A DNA stretch of 26,147 nucleotides, from positions 1-26,147 of the IMG/VR virus record IMGVR_UViG_3300037234_001068, one strand, 5' to 3'. This DNA comes from a virus. Positions within the stretch are counted from its first letter, which is position 1. Each line of letters opens with the position of its first letter. Positions 18,840-26,147 of the stretch are shown in pieces. A program made the position numbers and the translations under genes. A model generated the notes under the pieces. That model did not search any database. It saw only the letters and a program-made list of their open reading frames with translations, and was not told the DNA's origin.

Positions 18840-20402
18840 TTAAGATGTCAACACAGCAATACTTGTGTCGAATTGTGTAACCGTGTCAAGAATTCCACCT
18901 TCGCCTGAAAGAATGATTGAAAGCGTATTATTGAAGCCCGTTCCACCAGACCTGACAGTCACGGCCCCTGTCACTTTCAGCTTATTGATAGTGAATGCAG
19001 CTTCGAATATCCATGCCTTCGATTCGAAGTCTTTTGCAAGTGCAATCAGATCATCGATGACAGCGCCAACATCGCGCGCCTTTCCCCTGTCAAGGGTGTT
19101 TCCGACCTTCGCGACTGAATTGACAATCGATATGCCTTGCCATTTCGCCCTTTCAAAATTCGTTCTGATATTATCAAGGATATTCTGAAGAATAGAGATA
19201 TTCCGCATTGAACGATATCCGTTCGAAGAAACCGGCACACTGTCAGGCCGATAGAATGTCATCACGTTTTGCATGAATACGCTGCTTGATTTCACACGGG
19301 TCGGGCTGATTCCACCCTTGACCGCGATATCCCTGTTGTCATATTCAGATGTCCACCTATCTGGCTTTGCACCGGGCCAGATACCTGAAAGCAGAATATC
19401 AATATAATGCTGCGCTGCACGTTCCTGATTGATTCTTGCCATATTACCTATTGCAAGCGCGGCTATCTCTGAAGGATGATTCGGCGAACCAGGCACAGCG
19501 ATCACACCATTCGCCCGGTCAAGTTTTCTTGCGTCTGCTATCGCCTGCAAGGCGGTCAGACCGGCTGAATCTGCCACAACATCACCGGTCAAGACCCTGA
19601 AAGGCCTTGAAACTGTCTTCGAATAGAGGCCGACAAAATCGTTCCCTTCACCGACATATGTGCTGATTGCATTCAGCGTTGTGCTGTCCTGACCATAACC
19701 CTGAACGACATCGGTGTAGAAATCTTCATTTGCATCGTCGCCGGTGCCTAGACCATCGAGGGCGTCTTGAATATCAGGAAGCCCAGTACCGCTTGCCATA
19801 TCAGTGACCGCCGCAACCACGCCGACAGGCAGAGTCTGACCGATTCCCAGGTTAAACTTGATTGATATATCGTTGCCCCACGGACCCTTCGATTTTGCAG
19901 TGGTAACAACTTCAAATGTGACTGCCGTCTTTGTTGCAGTGATGGGCAGATCCTTGTCTGCAGTTATCGCGGCAACAGTTGCATCGGCGAGTTGCTCAGG
20001 CGTCGCTGCATCAGGCACAGTGACAGGCACTGAAAGGCCTGCAATATAAAGGGGCATTGTTCCTGCCAGCACACCAGTTGAACCTGTGAAGTCGATTTCA
20101 CCTTCTGCGACAACAGCGCCGCCTGCCTCTGACTGTGGCTGAATAAATGTTTCAATACCTGATGACCCCTTGAACGCCTGTACTGCAAGCCTGTGGGCCA
20201 TAAAACCGAACCCGAATTGGTCGCCTGCATCTTCCGGGCTTAATACCTGAACCGGCACTTCATCAACAACCGCCGTCTTTAGCGGGTCATATGTTGCTAT
20301 GATTAAAATCTTGCGCGGTACGTTCTTCGCTTCGACCGCGAACTGGACATTTTCGACTGATGACCCGACCGCTGCGGCCTGTGAATTTACATTTAATGAC
20401 AT
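18840..20402 (-). CDS. Tail sheath protein, Mu gpL-like
   Basis: This 520-residue protein forms the contractile outer tail layer. It has the sheath features PRKILIIATYDPLKTAVVDE near the N-terminus, DAGDQFGFGFMAHRLAVQAF (about 57-76), and a C-terminal domain with DRWTSEYDNRDIAVKGGISP and NVMTFYRPDSVP. The last is the interlocking region of gpL-type sheaths. AAAGGAGG precedes the ATG. Its presence fixes the phage as contractile-tailed. Confidence 0.94.
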   Translation of the reverse strand: MSLNVNSQAAAVGSSVENVQFAVEAKNVPRKILIIATYDPLKTAVVDEVPVQVLSPEDAGDQFGFGFMAHRLAVQAFKGSSGIETFIQPQSEAGGAVVAEGEIDFTGSTGVLAGTMPLYIAGLSVPVTVPDAATPEQLADATVAAITADKDLPITATKTAVTFEVVTTAKSKGPWGNDISIKFNLGIGQTLPVGVVAAVTDMASGTGLPDIQDALDGLGTGDDANEDFYTDVVQGYGQDSTTLNAISTYVGEGNDFVGLYSKTVSRPFRVLTGDVVADSAGLTALQAIADARKLDRANGVIAVPGSPNHPSEIAALAIGNMARINQERAAQHYIDILLSGIWPGAKPDRWTSEYDNRDIAVKGGISPTRVKSSSVFMQNVMTFYRPDSVPVSSNGYRSMRNISILQNILDNIRTNFERAKWQGISIVNSVAKVGNTLDRGKARDVGAVIDDLIALAKDFESKAWIFEAAFTINKLKVTGAVTVRSGGTGFNNTLSIILSGEGGILDTVTQFDTSIAVLTS

Positions 20403-20416
20403 GTTTCAAACCTCCT

Positions 20417-21058
20417 TTATTCAGTTGTAGTGACTTTGACGCCACCTTTTTCAACATCATCGTCTTCAAGATCGACTGTCGTGTCAATTATGGCTGCACC
20501 CGTGACTCCGGGGTCGCCATTTGCCGCTTCAGATGTGCTGCAGGTCAGCATCATTGCACCTGTCAGCATGACAAACTCGCCTGTCGGTTCAGGTTCATCT
20601 TTCCTGATCTGACCGACCCATCGGTCTGATACATCACCGACAGGCAGACCCAGATCAATATTCCTTGCATCCATAAGGACCTGAAAAACTATTTCTGCCA
20701 GTTCATCGAAACTGTCATCTGCCGCATCGCCAGCTTCAATGAAACTTTTCCATGCCTTTTCACGGTCGGCATCTGTCGCATTTTCGTCTTTTAATGCAGC
20801 AAGATTGACTGCCGAATCTTCAGCAACAGCAAGTTCAATTCTATATGAAATTTCATGCTTGAAAGGCCCCTGCAGGCCTGATGCATTTTTCGGAAAATCA
20901 CTACTTGAAAAGAACACCTGAACCGTTCGGTTCTTGCCCAGAACATCTTCAACATCTGTGTTCTGCTTCTGATATCCGATCGTTCTATATCTGCCCCCTT
21001 CTGCTGGGCCCAGAACATTGCCGGTGATACTAAGCTTGATTTTTCTGAAATTCATCAT
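20417..21058 (-). CDS. Phage tail or connector protein, unassigned
   Basis: A 213-residue protein starts at ATG 21058, overlapping the previous stop (ATGA). A much longer frame to 21193 would run over the upstream gene and is unlikely. The first part (MMNFRKIKLSITGNVLGPAE; RYRTIGYQKQNTDVEDVLGK) looks beta-rich. A helical middle (SFIEAGDAADDSFDELAEIV) and a C-terminus ending in acidic VDLEDDDVEKGGVKV follow. It lies between head-completion candidates and the sheath, where tail terminator or neck proteins are encoded. I do not recognise the family, so the role is positional inference. Confidence 0.7.
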   Translation of the reverse strand: MMNFRKIKLSITGNVLGPAEGGRYRTIGYQKQNTDVEDVLGKNRTVQVFFSSSDFPKNASGLQGPFKHEISYRIELAVAEDSAVNLAALKDENATDADREKAWKSFIEAGDAADDSFDELAEIVFQVLMDARNIDLGLPVGDVSDRWVGQIRKDEPEPTGEFVMLTGAMMLTCSTSEAANGDPGVTGAAIIDTTVDLEDDDVEKGGVKVTTTE

Positions 21059-21438
21059 TTCTGTCGCACCCTTTTCGGATAAAGTCTTATGAAGCCGATC
21101 GATCTGCCGCCTTCGATCGCCCTTGACGGGTCGAGGACAAAATCTGCTTTTTCTGCACTGGCAACTGGTGACACCGGCATACTGATATGCCACTTTTCAT
21201 TCGGCGATGCAGGTGCAGGGTTCAGGCTTGAATATCTCAAGACAACAACAGGTTCATTCACGATCACAGGCTGACCCGTTGCCGGGTTCTGCTCCGTTCG
21301 GTCATACAGAACCTGCGCCTTCAGGCCCAGCTGTTTTTTGCCGTCTGGACCTATCAGGTCAACTTCGATCGCCCATGCACCTTCAAGCGTGACGGAAAGA
21401 TGACTTTCTGCCAATGCCCGAAGATTCGCAAGGGCCAT
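21055..21438 (-). CDS. Probable head-tail completion protein
   Basis: This is a 127-residue protein (MALANLRALAESHLSVTLEG...). A short N-terminal helix is followed by beta strands (WAIEVDLIGPDGKKQLGLKA; PVVVLRYSSLNPAP; WHISMPVSPVA), like small neck or stopper proteins. The start overlaps the upstream stop (TGATG), and the end overlaps the next gene by four bases. The location between capsid and sheath supports a head-tail joining role. A specific family is not claimed. Confidence 0.7.
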   Translation of the reverse strand: MALANLRALAESHLSVTLEGAWAIEVDLIGPDGKKQLGLKAQVLYDRTEQNPATGQPVIVNEPVVVLRYSSLNPAPASPNEKWHISMPVSPVASAEKADFVLDPSRAIEGGRSIGFIRLYPKRVRQK

Positions 21439-21617
21439 CAGTCAGCCTTTTCGCCAGATTTGCCTGCGGTCGAACGCTTCTTTATTTCAATCGGCTTACG
21501 CAGCTTATGTTCTACAACAAGTAACCTTTCAGGGCATTCACCCTGAAAGGTCCTTCCACCTATTGTCACAGAAACATTTTTCGGCAATTTGACTGCGCTG
21601 TCACTATGACCGCCCAT
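21438..21617 (-). CDS. Small basic structural-module protein
   Basis: A 59-residue protein starts at ATG 21617 inside the stop of the coiled-coil gene (TGATG). A GTG three bases earlier is possible. The middle (KLPKNVSVTIGGRTFQGECP) suggests a small beta unit, and the C-terminus is Lys-rich. Its function is unknown. Tight coupling on both sides shows that it belongs to the operon. Confidence 0.68.
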   Translation of the reverse strand: MGGHSDSAVKLPKNVSVTIGGRTFQGECPERLLVVEHKLRKPIEIKKRSTAGKSGEKAD

Positions 21618-22081
21618 CACTTGCCACCTTTTTTCGAAGCATCTTTCAGGCTTGTCACTTCAGCTTCAAGGTTCTTTTTGTCTTCTTCAAGCGATGTGAC
21701 CTCTTCTTCAAAGGCCTTATTCATGCCTTCAAGCTCGCCGATCTTAGCTTCAAAATCTTTGATCTTGTCAGCTGCATCTACAGAAAGCCCGGCACCTTCA
21801 GTCAATTCCTTATTAGCCTTTTCAAGCTCTTTGACCTCTGCTTCAAGCGTCTTGATCTTGCCAGCGGCATTTGCAACAGGCACCACACCGGCAGCAGCCT
21901 GCTGCTTTGTGAATGCACTTTCGCTGCAAATCTTACCACGCTTTTCAAGCTGTTTTATTCTATCACTTGAAACAAAACCCTTCGGGATTTCATGACCAGG
22001 CTGAACGACTTTTTCCCCTTTAAAATCGGGCACGGCGCGAAGAACGCCGGGCCCGATCCATATTTTGCTATTTTGTGCCAT
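21617..22081 (-). CDS. Coiled-coil protein following the major capsid gene
   Basis: This is a 154-residue protein. The N-terminal 65 residues (WIGPGVLRAVPDFKGEKVVQ; GHEIPKGFVSSDRIKQLEKR) form a small globular part. Residues about 75-148 are an almost uninterrupted coiled coil (GKIKTLEAEVKELEKANKEL; EGMNKAFEEEVTSLEEDKKN) ending in a Lys/Gly tail. The location just after the capsid gene fits a head-joining or minor head protein. Similar first halves occur in small phage proteins at this position. No enzymatic motif is seen. AAGGGGG precedes the ATG. Confidence 0.72.
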   Translation of the reverse strand: MAQNSKIWIGPGVLRAVPDFKGEKVVQPGHEIPKGFVSSDRIKQLEKRGKICSESAFTKQQAAAGVVPVANAAGKIKTLEAEVKELEKANKELTEGAGLSVDAADKIKDFEAKIGELEGMNKAFEEEVTSLEEDKKNLEAEVTSLKDASKKGGK

Positions 22082-22095
22082 TATACATTACCCCC

Positions 22096-23301
22096 TTATG
22101 TCAGCAAGTCAGTGATGACAACAATTGCATCGGTCTGAGTGGTTGCAAATATCGGTGCAGCCTGCGACCTGATTGTCACTGCCTTGCCATTCGTTGAAGG
22201 ATATCCGTCAAAATAGAACATTGCAGGTGACACAATATCTGACACACCCTTGATGTTCGGCGGTATCATGCCGGTCGAATTAAACCCGAATGTTTCCATG
22301 AACCAGGCTTCACGCGCAGCATTCATCGGCATAGTTTCTGAAGGTCCGAAGTATCTGTCAAACCTTGCAGTTGACGATAAAAAGACGATCTTATCATCAG
22401 GCATATATTTCTGCATTGCTCCTGCGCCGTCTTCATAAACTTCATTATAGGTGAACAACCAGACTTCATATCCCTGTGGCGTGCGAATCCTTCCCCTTGC
22501 AAGAAAACCACCTTCGATGAATCTGTTGAATCTTGCAGGCACAGGATTCGTGTCTGAAACTTCTATCAGATTAATGCCCCTGTTGTCTGCCTGACTTTTG
22601 AAAAGGGTATCATTGACAATTGCATCCATCGCACCGCCGCCGACAATAGCCATGTCAATATTGACATGCCCCTGCTCACGACCCTGCTGACAAGCCGTGT
22701 CGAAATCTTCAAGAATCTTCGGGCTTCCAGCATCCCAGACTGCAGGCGCTGCAAATGTGTTCCCTGCATCCCTGCCGAAGTCATAGATCAGATCAGTGTT
22801 CGTTGTGCCGATCTTAGCTGGCATCAAACCTGTCAAAATAGATTGACTGGCAAGAAATTCCATCGTTCTGACCATACGCCTGACATGCTCCTGATGATGA
22901 CCCATTGCCAGCAACTGCATTCTTGATTCTTTGCTGATGCCTGAATATGGGCCTTCACCTACAACGCGTTGATTCAACTGCGCAGCTGTGATGTCGCCTT
23001 CTTCCTCAATAAGAGGATAAACCCTTGATTTATTGGTGAACTTCTGGTCATTCGTATTCTTCTGACCAGTGATTGATCTGCCGTCGCTGCCCCTTAATAT
23101 GGTTGCAGCAAGCTTTTCATTGCCGCGCAGAATATCGATATCAACAACCGATGCATCAGCAGAAAAAAGCGTCTTTGCCGCTGAAGCTGGGTTGCCGAAA
23201 AGAGACTGAAACCCTGTCGGCACGCTGATGATTGCCCTTTCATCAAAGGCATCGACCATCTGGCGCGGATATGTGTCAACCGCCTGTGGTGTATTAAACA
23301 T
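22096..23301 (-). CDS. Major capsid protein, lambda gpE-like
   Basis: This 401-residue protein is of the lambda E superfamily. It shows PRQMVDAFDERAIISVPTGF-type N-terminal sequence, YPLIEEEGDITAAQLNQRVV (about 92-111), a helical GHHQEHVRRMVRTMEFLASQ, and the C-terminal WFMETFGFNSTGMIPPNIKG. In relatives it forms the HK97-fold shell. AAAGGGGG precedes the ATG. The protease-decoration-capsid order (C-D-E of lambda) supports the call. Confidence 0.92.
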   Translation of the reverse strand: MFNTPQAVDTYPRQMVDAFDERAIISVPTGFQSLFGNPASAAKTLFSADASVVDIDILRGNEKLAATILRGSDGRSITGQKNTNDQKFTNKSRVYPLIEEEGDITAAQLNQRVVGEGPYSGISKESRMQLLAMGHHQEHVRRMVRTMEFLASQSILTGLMPAKIGTTNTDLIYDFGRDAGNTFAAPAVWDAGSPKILEDFDTACQQGREQGHVNIDMAIVGGGAMDAIVNDTLFKSQADNRGINLIEVSDTNPVPARFNRFIEGGFLARGRIRTPQGYEVWLFTYNEVYEDGAGAMQKYMPDDKIVFLSSTARFDRYFGPSETMPMNAAREAWFMETFGFNSTGMIPPNIKGVSDIVSPAMFYFDGYPSTNGKAVTIRSQAAPIFATTQTDAIVVITDLLT

Positions 23302-23320
23302 TTTTATTTACCCCCTTTAA

Positions 23321-23782
23321 TTAAGCCTGAAATCCTGAAATGTCCGTGGTATCTTCAGCGAACAACCCTTTGTCTGCCAGATAATCCCTGACGGTCTTGA
23401 TGTTGATATTATCAGCACCACCAGTCGCATTGATGACCGTGTCCAGCGTCTTGCTGTTTTCGATCACAAGCTGATTAAGATCAAAAAGCGCAGCACCGAC
23501 AAGAATCTGATTGTCAACGACATCACCGGCGACCAGGTCTGCAGCGGCGATATCAGGGCCGACATAAATGCCCTGCGGTAAAGCAGTGCCGTCTGTGGCG
23601 GTTTCATCGGTGAAGGGCTCCCACTTCTGGGTTGCCGCTATCTTTGCCATCAGCGTCTTTGACGCTAGAACTGTCGTCCTTCCAGCGTCCTGTGAAAGAA
23701 CAGCCTCTTCATCGATGACCGCAGGGTTCGCGAATCTGATGAAAGGAACTGAATTATTGTTTTGCTCTGCCTGCACACTCAT
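23321..23782 (-). CDS. Head decoration protein, lambda gpD-like
   Basis: This is a 153-residue protein. The middle (FTDETATDGTALPQGIYVGP; DIAAADLVAGDVVDNQILVG) is the typical core of gpD-type head-stabilising trimers. It starts with ATG overlapping the protease stop (ATGA), between the protease and capsid genes. At 153 residues it is longer than lambda gpD (110), with an added C-terminal stretch (LDTVINATGGADNINIKTVR). Confidence 0.88.
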   Translation of the reverse strand: MSVQAEQNNNSVPFIRFANPAVIDEEAVLSQDAGRTTVLASKTLMAKIAATQKWEPFTDETATDGTALPQGIYVGPDIAAADLVAGDVVDNQILVGAALFDLNQLVIENSKTLDTVINATGGADNINIKTVRDYLADKGLFAEDTTDISGFQA

Positions 23783-24204
23783 GATGCACCCCCTGTATTA
23801 AGCGGGGCCATGCCTTGCAGATGGCGAAGATTATTGACAGATGCACTATAATCTTCGATTGTCTCGACCTTCCCCTTTTTGTCTTCATGATTAGCCTGCG
23901 CCGTGGGCGCTGTTTCTGGCTGTTTAGTCACTTCATCCTGCACAGTTGCAGATGTAGTACCTTCTTTCGCAGCATCTACAGCCGCAACAGCTGCAATCAG
24001 TGCGACAGCATCAGTGTCACCCTTGATCGTTTTAAGGGCAAGTGTTTTGATTGCTGCCGGATAACTATCCGATTCAATAAACGGTGCAGCAGCTGTGATC
24101 ACTGCCCTGACTGATTCAGCCCCTTTTTCCCTTTCAGCAGCAAGCGAAGCGTCATGTTCCGCTTTTGCATCAGGGTTTTTTTCCAGCAATTCACTCAATT
24201 TCAT
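23779..24204 (-). CDS. Internal-start scaffold protein (Nu3-like)
   Basis: Within the protease gene an in-frame ATG (24204-24202; residue 322) is preceded by GGGAGGGA (24218-24211) at a six-base spacing. This is a strong ribosome binding site that serves no other frame. The product, MKLSELLEKNPDAKAEHDAS and on, would be 141 residues and mostly helical, matching the lambda C/Nu3 arrangement where the scaffold is made from an internal start. Seen: site and frame. Inferred: its use. Confidence 0.72.
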   Translation of the reverse strand: MKLSELLEKNPDAKAEHDASLAAEREKGAESVRAVITAAAPFIESDSYPAAIKTLALKTIKGDTDAVALIAAVAAVDAAKEGTTSATVQDEVTKQPETAPTAQANHEDKKGKVETIEDYSASVNNLRHLQGMAPLNTGGAS

Positions 24205-25167
24205 GCTTTTTCCCTCCCTATTATTTTTGCTTTCATTCTCTTCATTCTCCTTTTCAATTTTTAATTTATTTTTATCAACTGATGCCTGACTTTTCTGCTT
24301 AACTGAATCAGAAACACCAGAACCTTCTGAACCGGCGCTTGACACATCTTCGATTGAATCTGTCAGGCCGACTTCAATGGCCTTCTGCGCAATAAGAACA
24401 CGACCCTTCAGACCATTGATGTCATCCCTGCTGATCTTTTTTGCACCTGCAGCTAAAGCCCGCTGCCTGCCCTGAAGAACCCTGTCAACAAAAACATCAT
24501 GAATTGCATTCAGTTCTTCGATGACAATTTCCTTGCCTTTTTCTGTCTTCAGATCAGGTATCTTGTCAGCACTTTCAAAATTCGTGATGACGATTTCTTC
24601 TATGCCCATATTTTCCAGCATGCCGGTGAAATCGAAGGTGTTCAAAACAACACCAATTGAACCCTGCATTGCGACAGGCGTCTTTGCGATAACCCGATGA
24701 CCAGCAGAAGCCAGCCATTCACCAGCAGAAGCGATCAGGCCCATGTTGTGAATTTCAACATCGTGGGTCTGACTAAGCTGCCATATCGCTTGAAAAGTTG
24801 CATCACAACCGTCAACCGTGCCGCCAGGTGTGTTCATCCTGAATATAACCTTGCCCCGTGTCGGGTCAAAATCGCTTTGTATTTGTGATATAGAATCTTG
24901 AATGCTTAGATATGAGCAACCACCGATGCCGTCGTATAAATCCCAGATATCAGGCCCTTCAATACTTAATGGCCCAGATATACTGACAATTGCATCAACG
25001 CCTTCAAAGGTCAATATTTTTCTTGACCTTTGCATTGCCTGTTCGAACCTGTTCGCGGCAAAATCCTGATATGCAGGTGAATTGATATTCTTTTGCGCAC
25101 CGAATCGCCGTGCGGCGTATTCTTTCAAAAAACCTGATTTTATAAGTAGATATTCGCCTTTCAGCAT
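23779..25167 (-). CDS. Prohead protease (S49 family) fused to scaffold domain
   Basis: This 462-residue protein parallels lambda gpC. Residues about 55-270 are an S49 serine protease domain with ISGPLSIEG, RMNTPGGTVDG (110-120), Ser147 in the IASAGEWLAS nucleophile loop, and a candidate general base Lys202 (SADKIPD). The rest, after a Lys/Glu/Asn-rich linker, is helical scaffold (from about residue 322, KLSELLEKNPDAKAEHDASL). It would mature the capsid after assembly. AAGGAG precedes the ATG. A second in-frame start at 24204 probably makes the scaffold alone. Confidence 0.92.
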   Translation of the reverse strand: MLKGEYLLIKSGFLKEYAARRFGAQKNINSPAYQDFAANRFEQAMQRSRKILTFEGVDAIVSISGPLSIEGPDIWDLYDGIGGCSYLSIQDSISQIQSDFDPTRGKVIFRMNTPGGTVDGCDATFQAIWQLSQTHDVEIHNMGLIASAGEWLASAGHRVIAKTPVAMQGSIGVVLNTFDFTGMLENMGIEEIVITNFESADKIPDLKTEKGKEIVIEELNAIHDVFVDRVLQGRQRALAAGAKKISRDDINGLKGRVLIAQKAIEVGLTDSIEDVSSAGSEGSGVSDSVKQKSQASVDKNKLKIEKENEENESKNNREGKSMKLSELLEKNPDAKAEHDASLAAEREKGAESVRAVITAAAPFIESDSYPAAIKTLALKTIKGDTDAVALIAAVAAVDAAKEGTTSATVQDEVTKQPETAPTAQANHEDKKGKVETIEDYSASVNNLRHLQGMAPLNTGGAS

Positions 25168-25222
25168 GTTTTGTTCTCCTTATTGCCCACATCATATATG
25201 CTGCAATAAAATTTATAAAGTA

Positions 25223-25645
25223 TTATTTTTTCTTGTATTTATCAATAGCACCCTGCACGCCATAATATCCAAAATAGAAAATTACTACAGCAAAGAACGC
25301 TGCACCCACCTTCAGGGCCATGTTCAACTTCAAAAGGAATTCGGCCCACTCTTTATTGATCAACCATGCCGTGCCGATGACAAAAAGCTGCAGCAGCTGT
25401 GCCTGAACGATCAGCCATGCGATATCACGACGGGCCTTGCTTCTTTCAGAATTCTGTTCCATGTTCAGCTTCTGAAATTCAAGAAATTGGTCCATACCTT
25501 TCTGACTATATTGAATCTTTTCTTCTTTAGTCAATATCAGGACATCGATTGCGCTTCTGATGTCGGCAACAGTATCGACTGCAGCGCCAATGCCTTTATC
25601 ACCAGCCTTGAACCATGTTGCCGGATTGTACCATTTCATTGACAT
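25223..25645 (-). CDS. Holin-like membrane protein
   Basis: A 140-residue protein starts at ATG 25645 (MSMKWYNPATWFKAGDKGIG). The longer frame to 25744 overlaps the upstream gene and is unlikely. A helical soluble part (about 20-80; KEEKIQYSQKGMDQFLEFQK) is followed by two hydrophobic helices (WLIVQAQLLQLFVIGTAWLI; VGAAFFAVVIFYFGYYGVQG) and a lysine-rich tail. The layout is that of the GTA/phage holin type with an N-terminal cytoplasmic part. It would form lesions in the inner membrane at lysis. A G-rich site precedes the ATG. Confidence 0.75.
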   Translation of the reverse strand: MSMKWYNPATWFKAGDKGIGAAVDTVADIRSAIDVLILTKEEKIQYSQKGMDQFLEFQKLNMEQNSERSKARRDIAWLIVQAQLLQLFVIGTAWLINKEWAEFLLKLNMALKVGAAFFAVVIFYFGYYGVQGAIDKYKKK

Positions 25646-25646
25646 A

Positions 25647-25859
25647 TCACACCCCCATCTTCTGTTCGGCAAATTTTTGAAGCACCTTCGGGCAGAAGGC
25701 CCCGACCAGATATGCCGTGAATATATAGATACCATTGCTGGCATCTGCCGGGTTCTTATATACGATATAACACCCAGTCACGATTGCAGCTATCAGACAA
25801 GTAAAACTCATGACCCGCAGACTGGAAATATTGCCGTTGTCTTCCTTGAACATGATCAT
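25647..25859 (-). CDS. Small two-helix membrane protein, lysis-type
   Basis: This is a 70-residue protein. The hydrophobic segments are about 17-36 (MSFTCLIAAIVTGCYIVY) and 43-58 (GIYIFTAYLVGAF), with a charged N-terminus (MIMFKEDNGN) and a basic C-terminus (LQKFAEQKMGV). The ATG overlaps the stop of the upstream gene (ATGA), and a holin-like gene follows at once. This suggests a holin partner or antiholin. Confidence 0.7.
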   Translation of the reverse strand: MIMFKEDNGNISSLRVMSFTCLIAAIVTGCYIVYKNPADASNGIYIFTAYLVGAFCPKVLQKFAEQKMGV

Positions 25860-26145
25860 CCCCCTTCACCGTTCATATTTTTCAGTTCGATTTCAGCATC
25901 CCTGCAGAACTTTGCAGTGAATGCATCAGGCGCCGCCGAATAGTCGGGGCCATACAATTTCTTGCATTCGAAAACCGTCTTCATCAGTTCTCTTTTTTCC
26001 GCAGCTTTTTCGTTGAATATGACCCTTGCTTCCAGGCTGTCAAGATCAGACTGTTTGCCAGAACAGTGACCCCTGTCAGCACACTGCCGGTCAGCGTGAA
26101 AAGCAGCAGCAACGATGCTGCATTCTCTTTCAGTTTTTTAATCAT
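25856..26145 (-). pseudogene. Spanin-like or lysis accessory gene, apparently frame-broken
   Basis: From ATG 26145 one frame gives a charged start and a hydrophobic helix (ENAASLLLLFTLTGSVLTGV) but ends at TGA 25986-25984 after 53 residues with an unconvincing tail. A second frame, -1 to the first, carries SDLDSLEARVIFNEKAAEKR and on to MNGEGG. It ends at TGA 25858-25856, overlapping the next ATG. Joining them near 26050-26060 would give a membrane-anchored periplasmic protein, the shape of an i-spanin. As an alternative, the second part can restart at ATG 25990 (TGATG). The break could be sequencing error, decay or real slippage. The gene may start beyond the window edge. Confidence 0.5.
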
Positions 26146-26147
26146 CT

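Noticed and set aside
20417-21193. Longer start for the 20417 gene at 21193
   Set aside because: The added 45 residues overlap the coding part of the upstream gene, while ATG 21058 makes the usual ATGA overlap.

Overview
This window joins two parts. Positions 1 to about 6150 hold an integron cassette array, followed by its integrase gene and two further genes on the + strand (to 8356). From 8357 to 26147, all on the - strand, lies the late (structural) module of a contractile-tailed phage: lysis-type genes, a lambda-like head and a Mu-like tail and baseplate. Strong AGGAGG-type ribosome binding sites, an IntI-family recombinase and Mu/lambda-type structural proteins point to a phage or prophage of a Gram-negative bacterium. 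The taxon cannot be read from the sequence.

Array (about 84-6098): I count 14 clear attC-like sites in 6 kb. Each separates one small + strand gene from the next. In every site checked, the two arms pair except for two extra bases about six nucleotides apart, always on the right-hand arm. In known attC sites those extrahelical bases lie on the R''/L'' arm, so the sites are oriented on the - strand. That gives the classical layout (intI, attI beside its 5' end, array running away from intI), but with every gene inverted inside its cassette. Each attC then sits at the 5' end of its gene. In nine of the fourteen, the Shine-Dalgarno sequence, the start codon and the first codons lie inside the attC. 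Many genes also take their stop codon from the recombination box at the far end. The cargo is two DNA methyltransferases (a C5-cytosine enzyme fully overlapped by a second frame that also looks like a protein, and a beta-class DPPY enzyme), several small Cys-rich proteins, one small membrane protein and several unknowns.

Operon 6154-8356: the integrase gene overlaps a radical SAM gene by four bases (ATGA). A small gene with an HNH-associated-type N-terminus follows directly. Its stop codon abuts the stop codon of the last phage late gene with no spacer, which suggests that the integron is carried within the phage or prophage.

Phage module, read right to left: spanin-like gene (apparently frame-broken), 2-TM and holin-like proteins, S49 prohead protease with internal scaffold start, decoration protein, major capsid protein, coiled-coil protein, three connector or completion candidates, tail sheath, tail tube, tail assembly chaperone with a -1 frameshift extension, tape measure, gpN-like, a 23-codon mini-gene, gpP-like hub with LysM, gp45-like spike, a small protein, gp46, gp47 (baseplate J), gp48, tail fibre and a secreted or membrane protein of unknown role. 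Most adjacent genes overlap by 1-8 bases, indicating translational coupling. Portal and terminase genes are not in the window.
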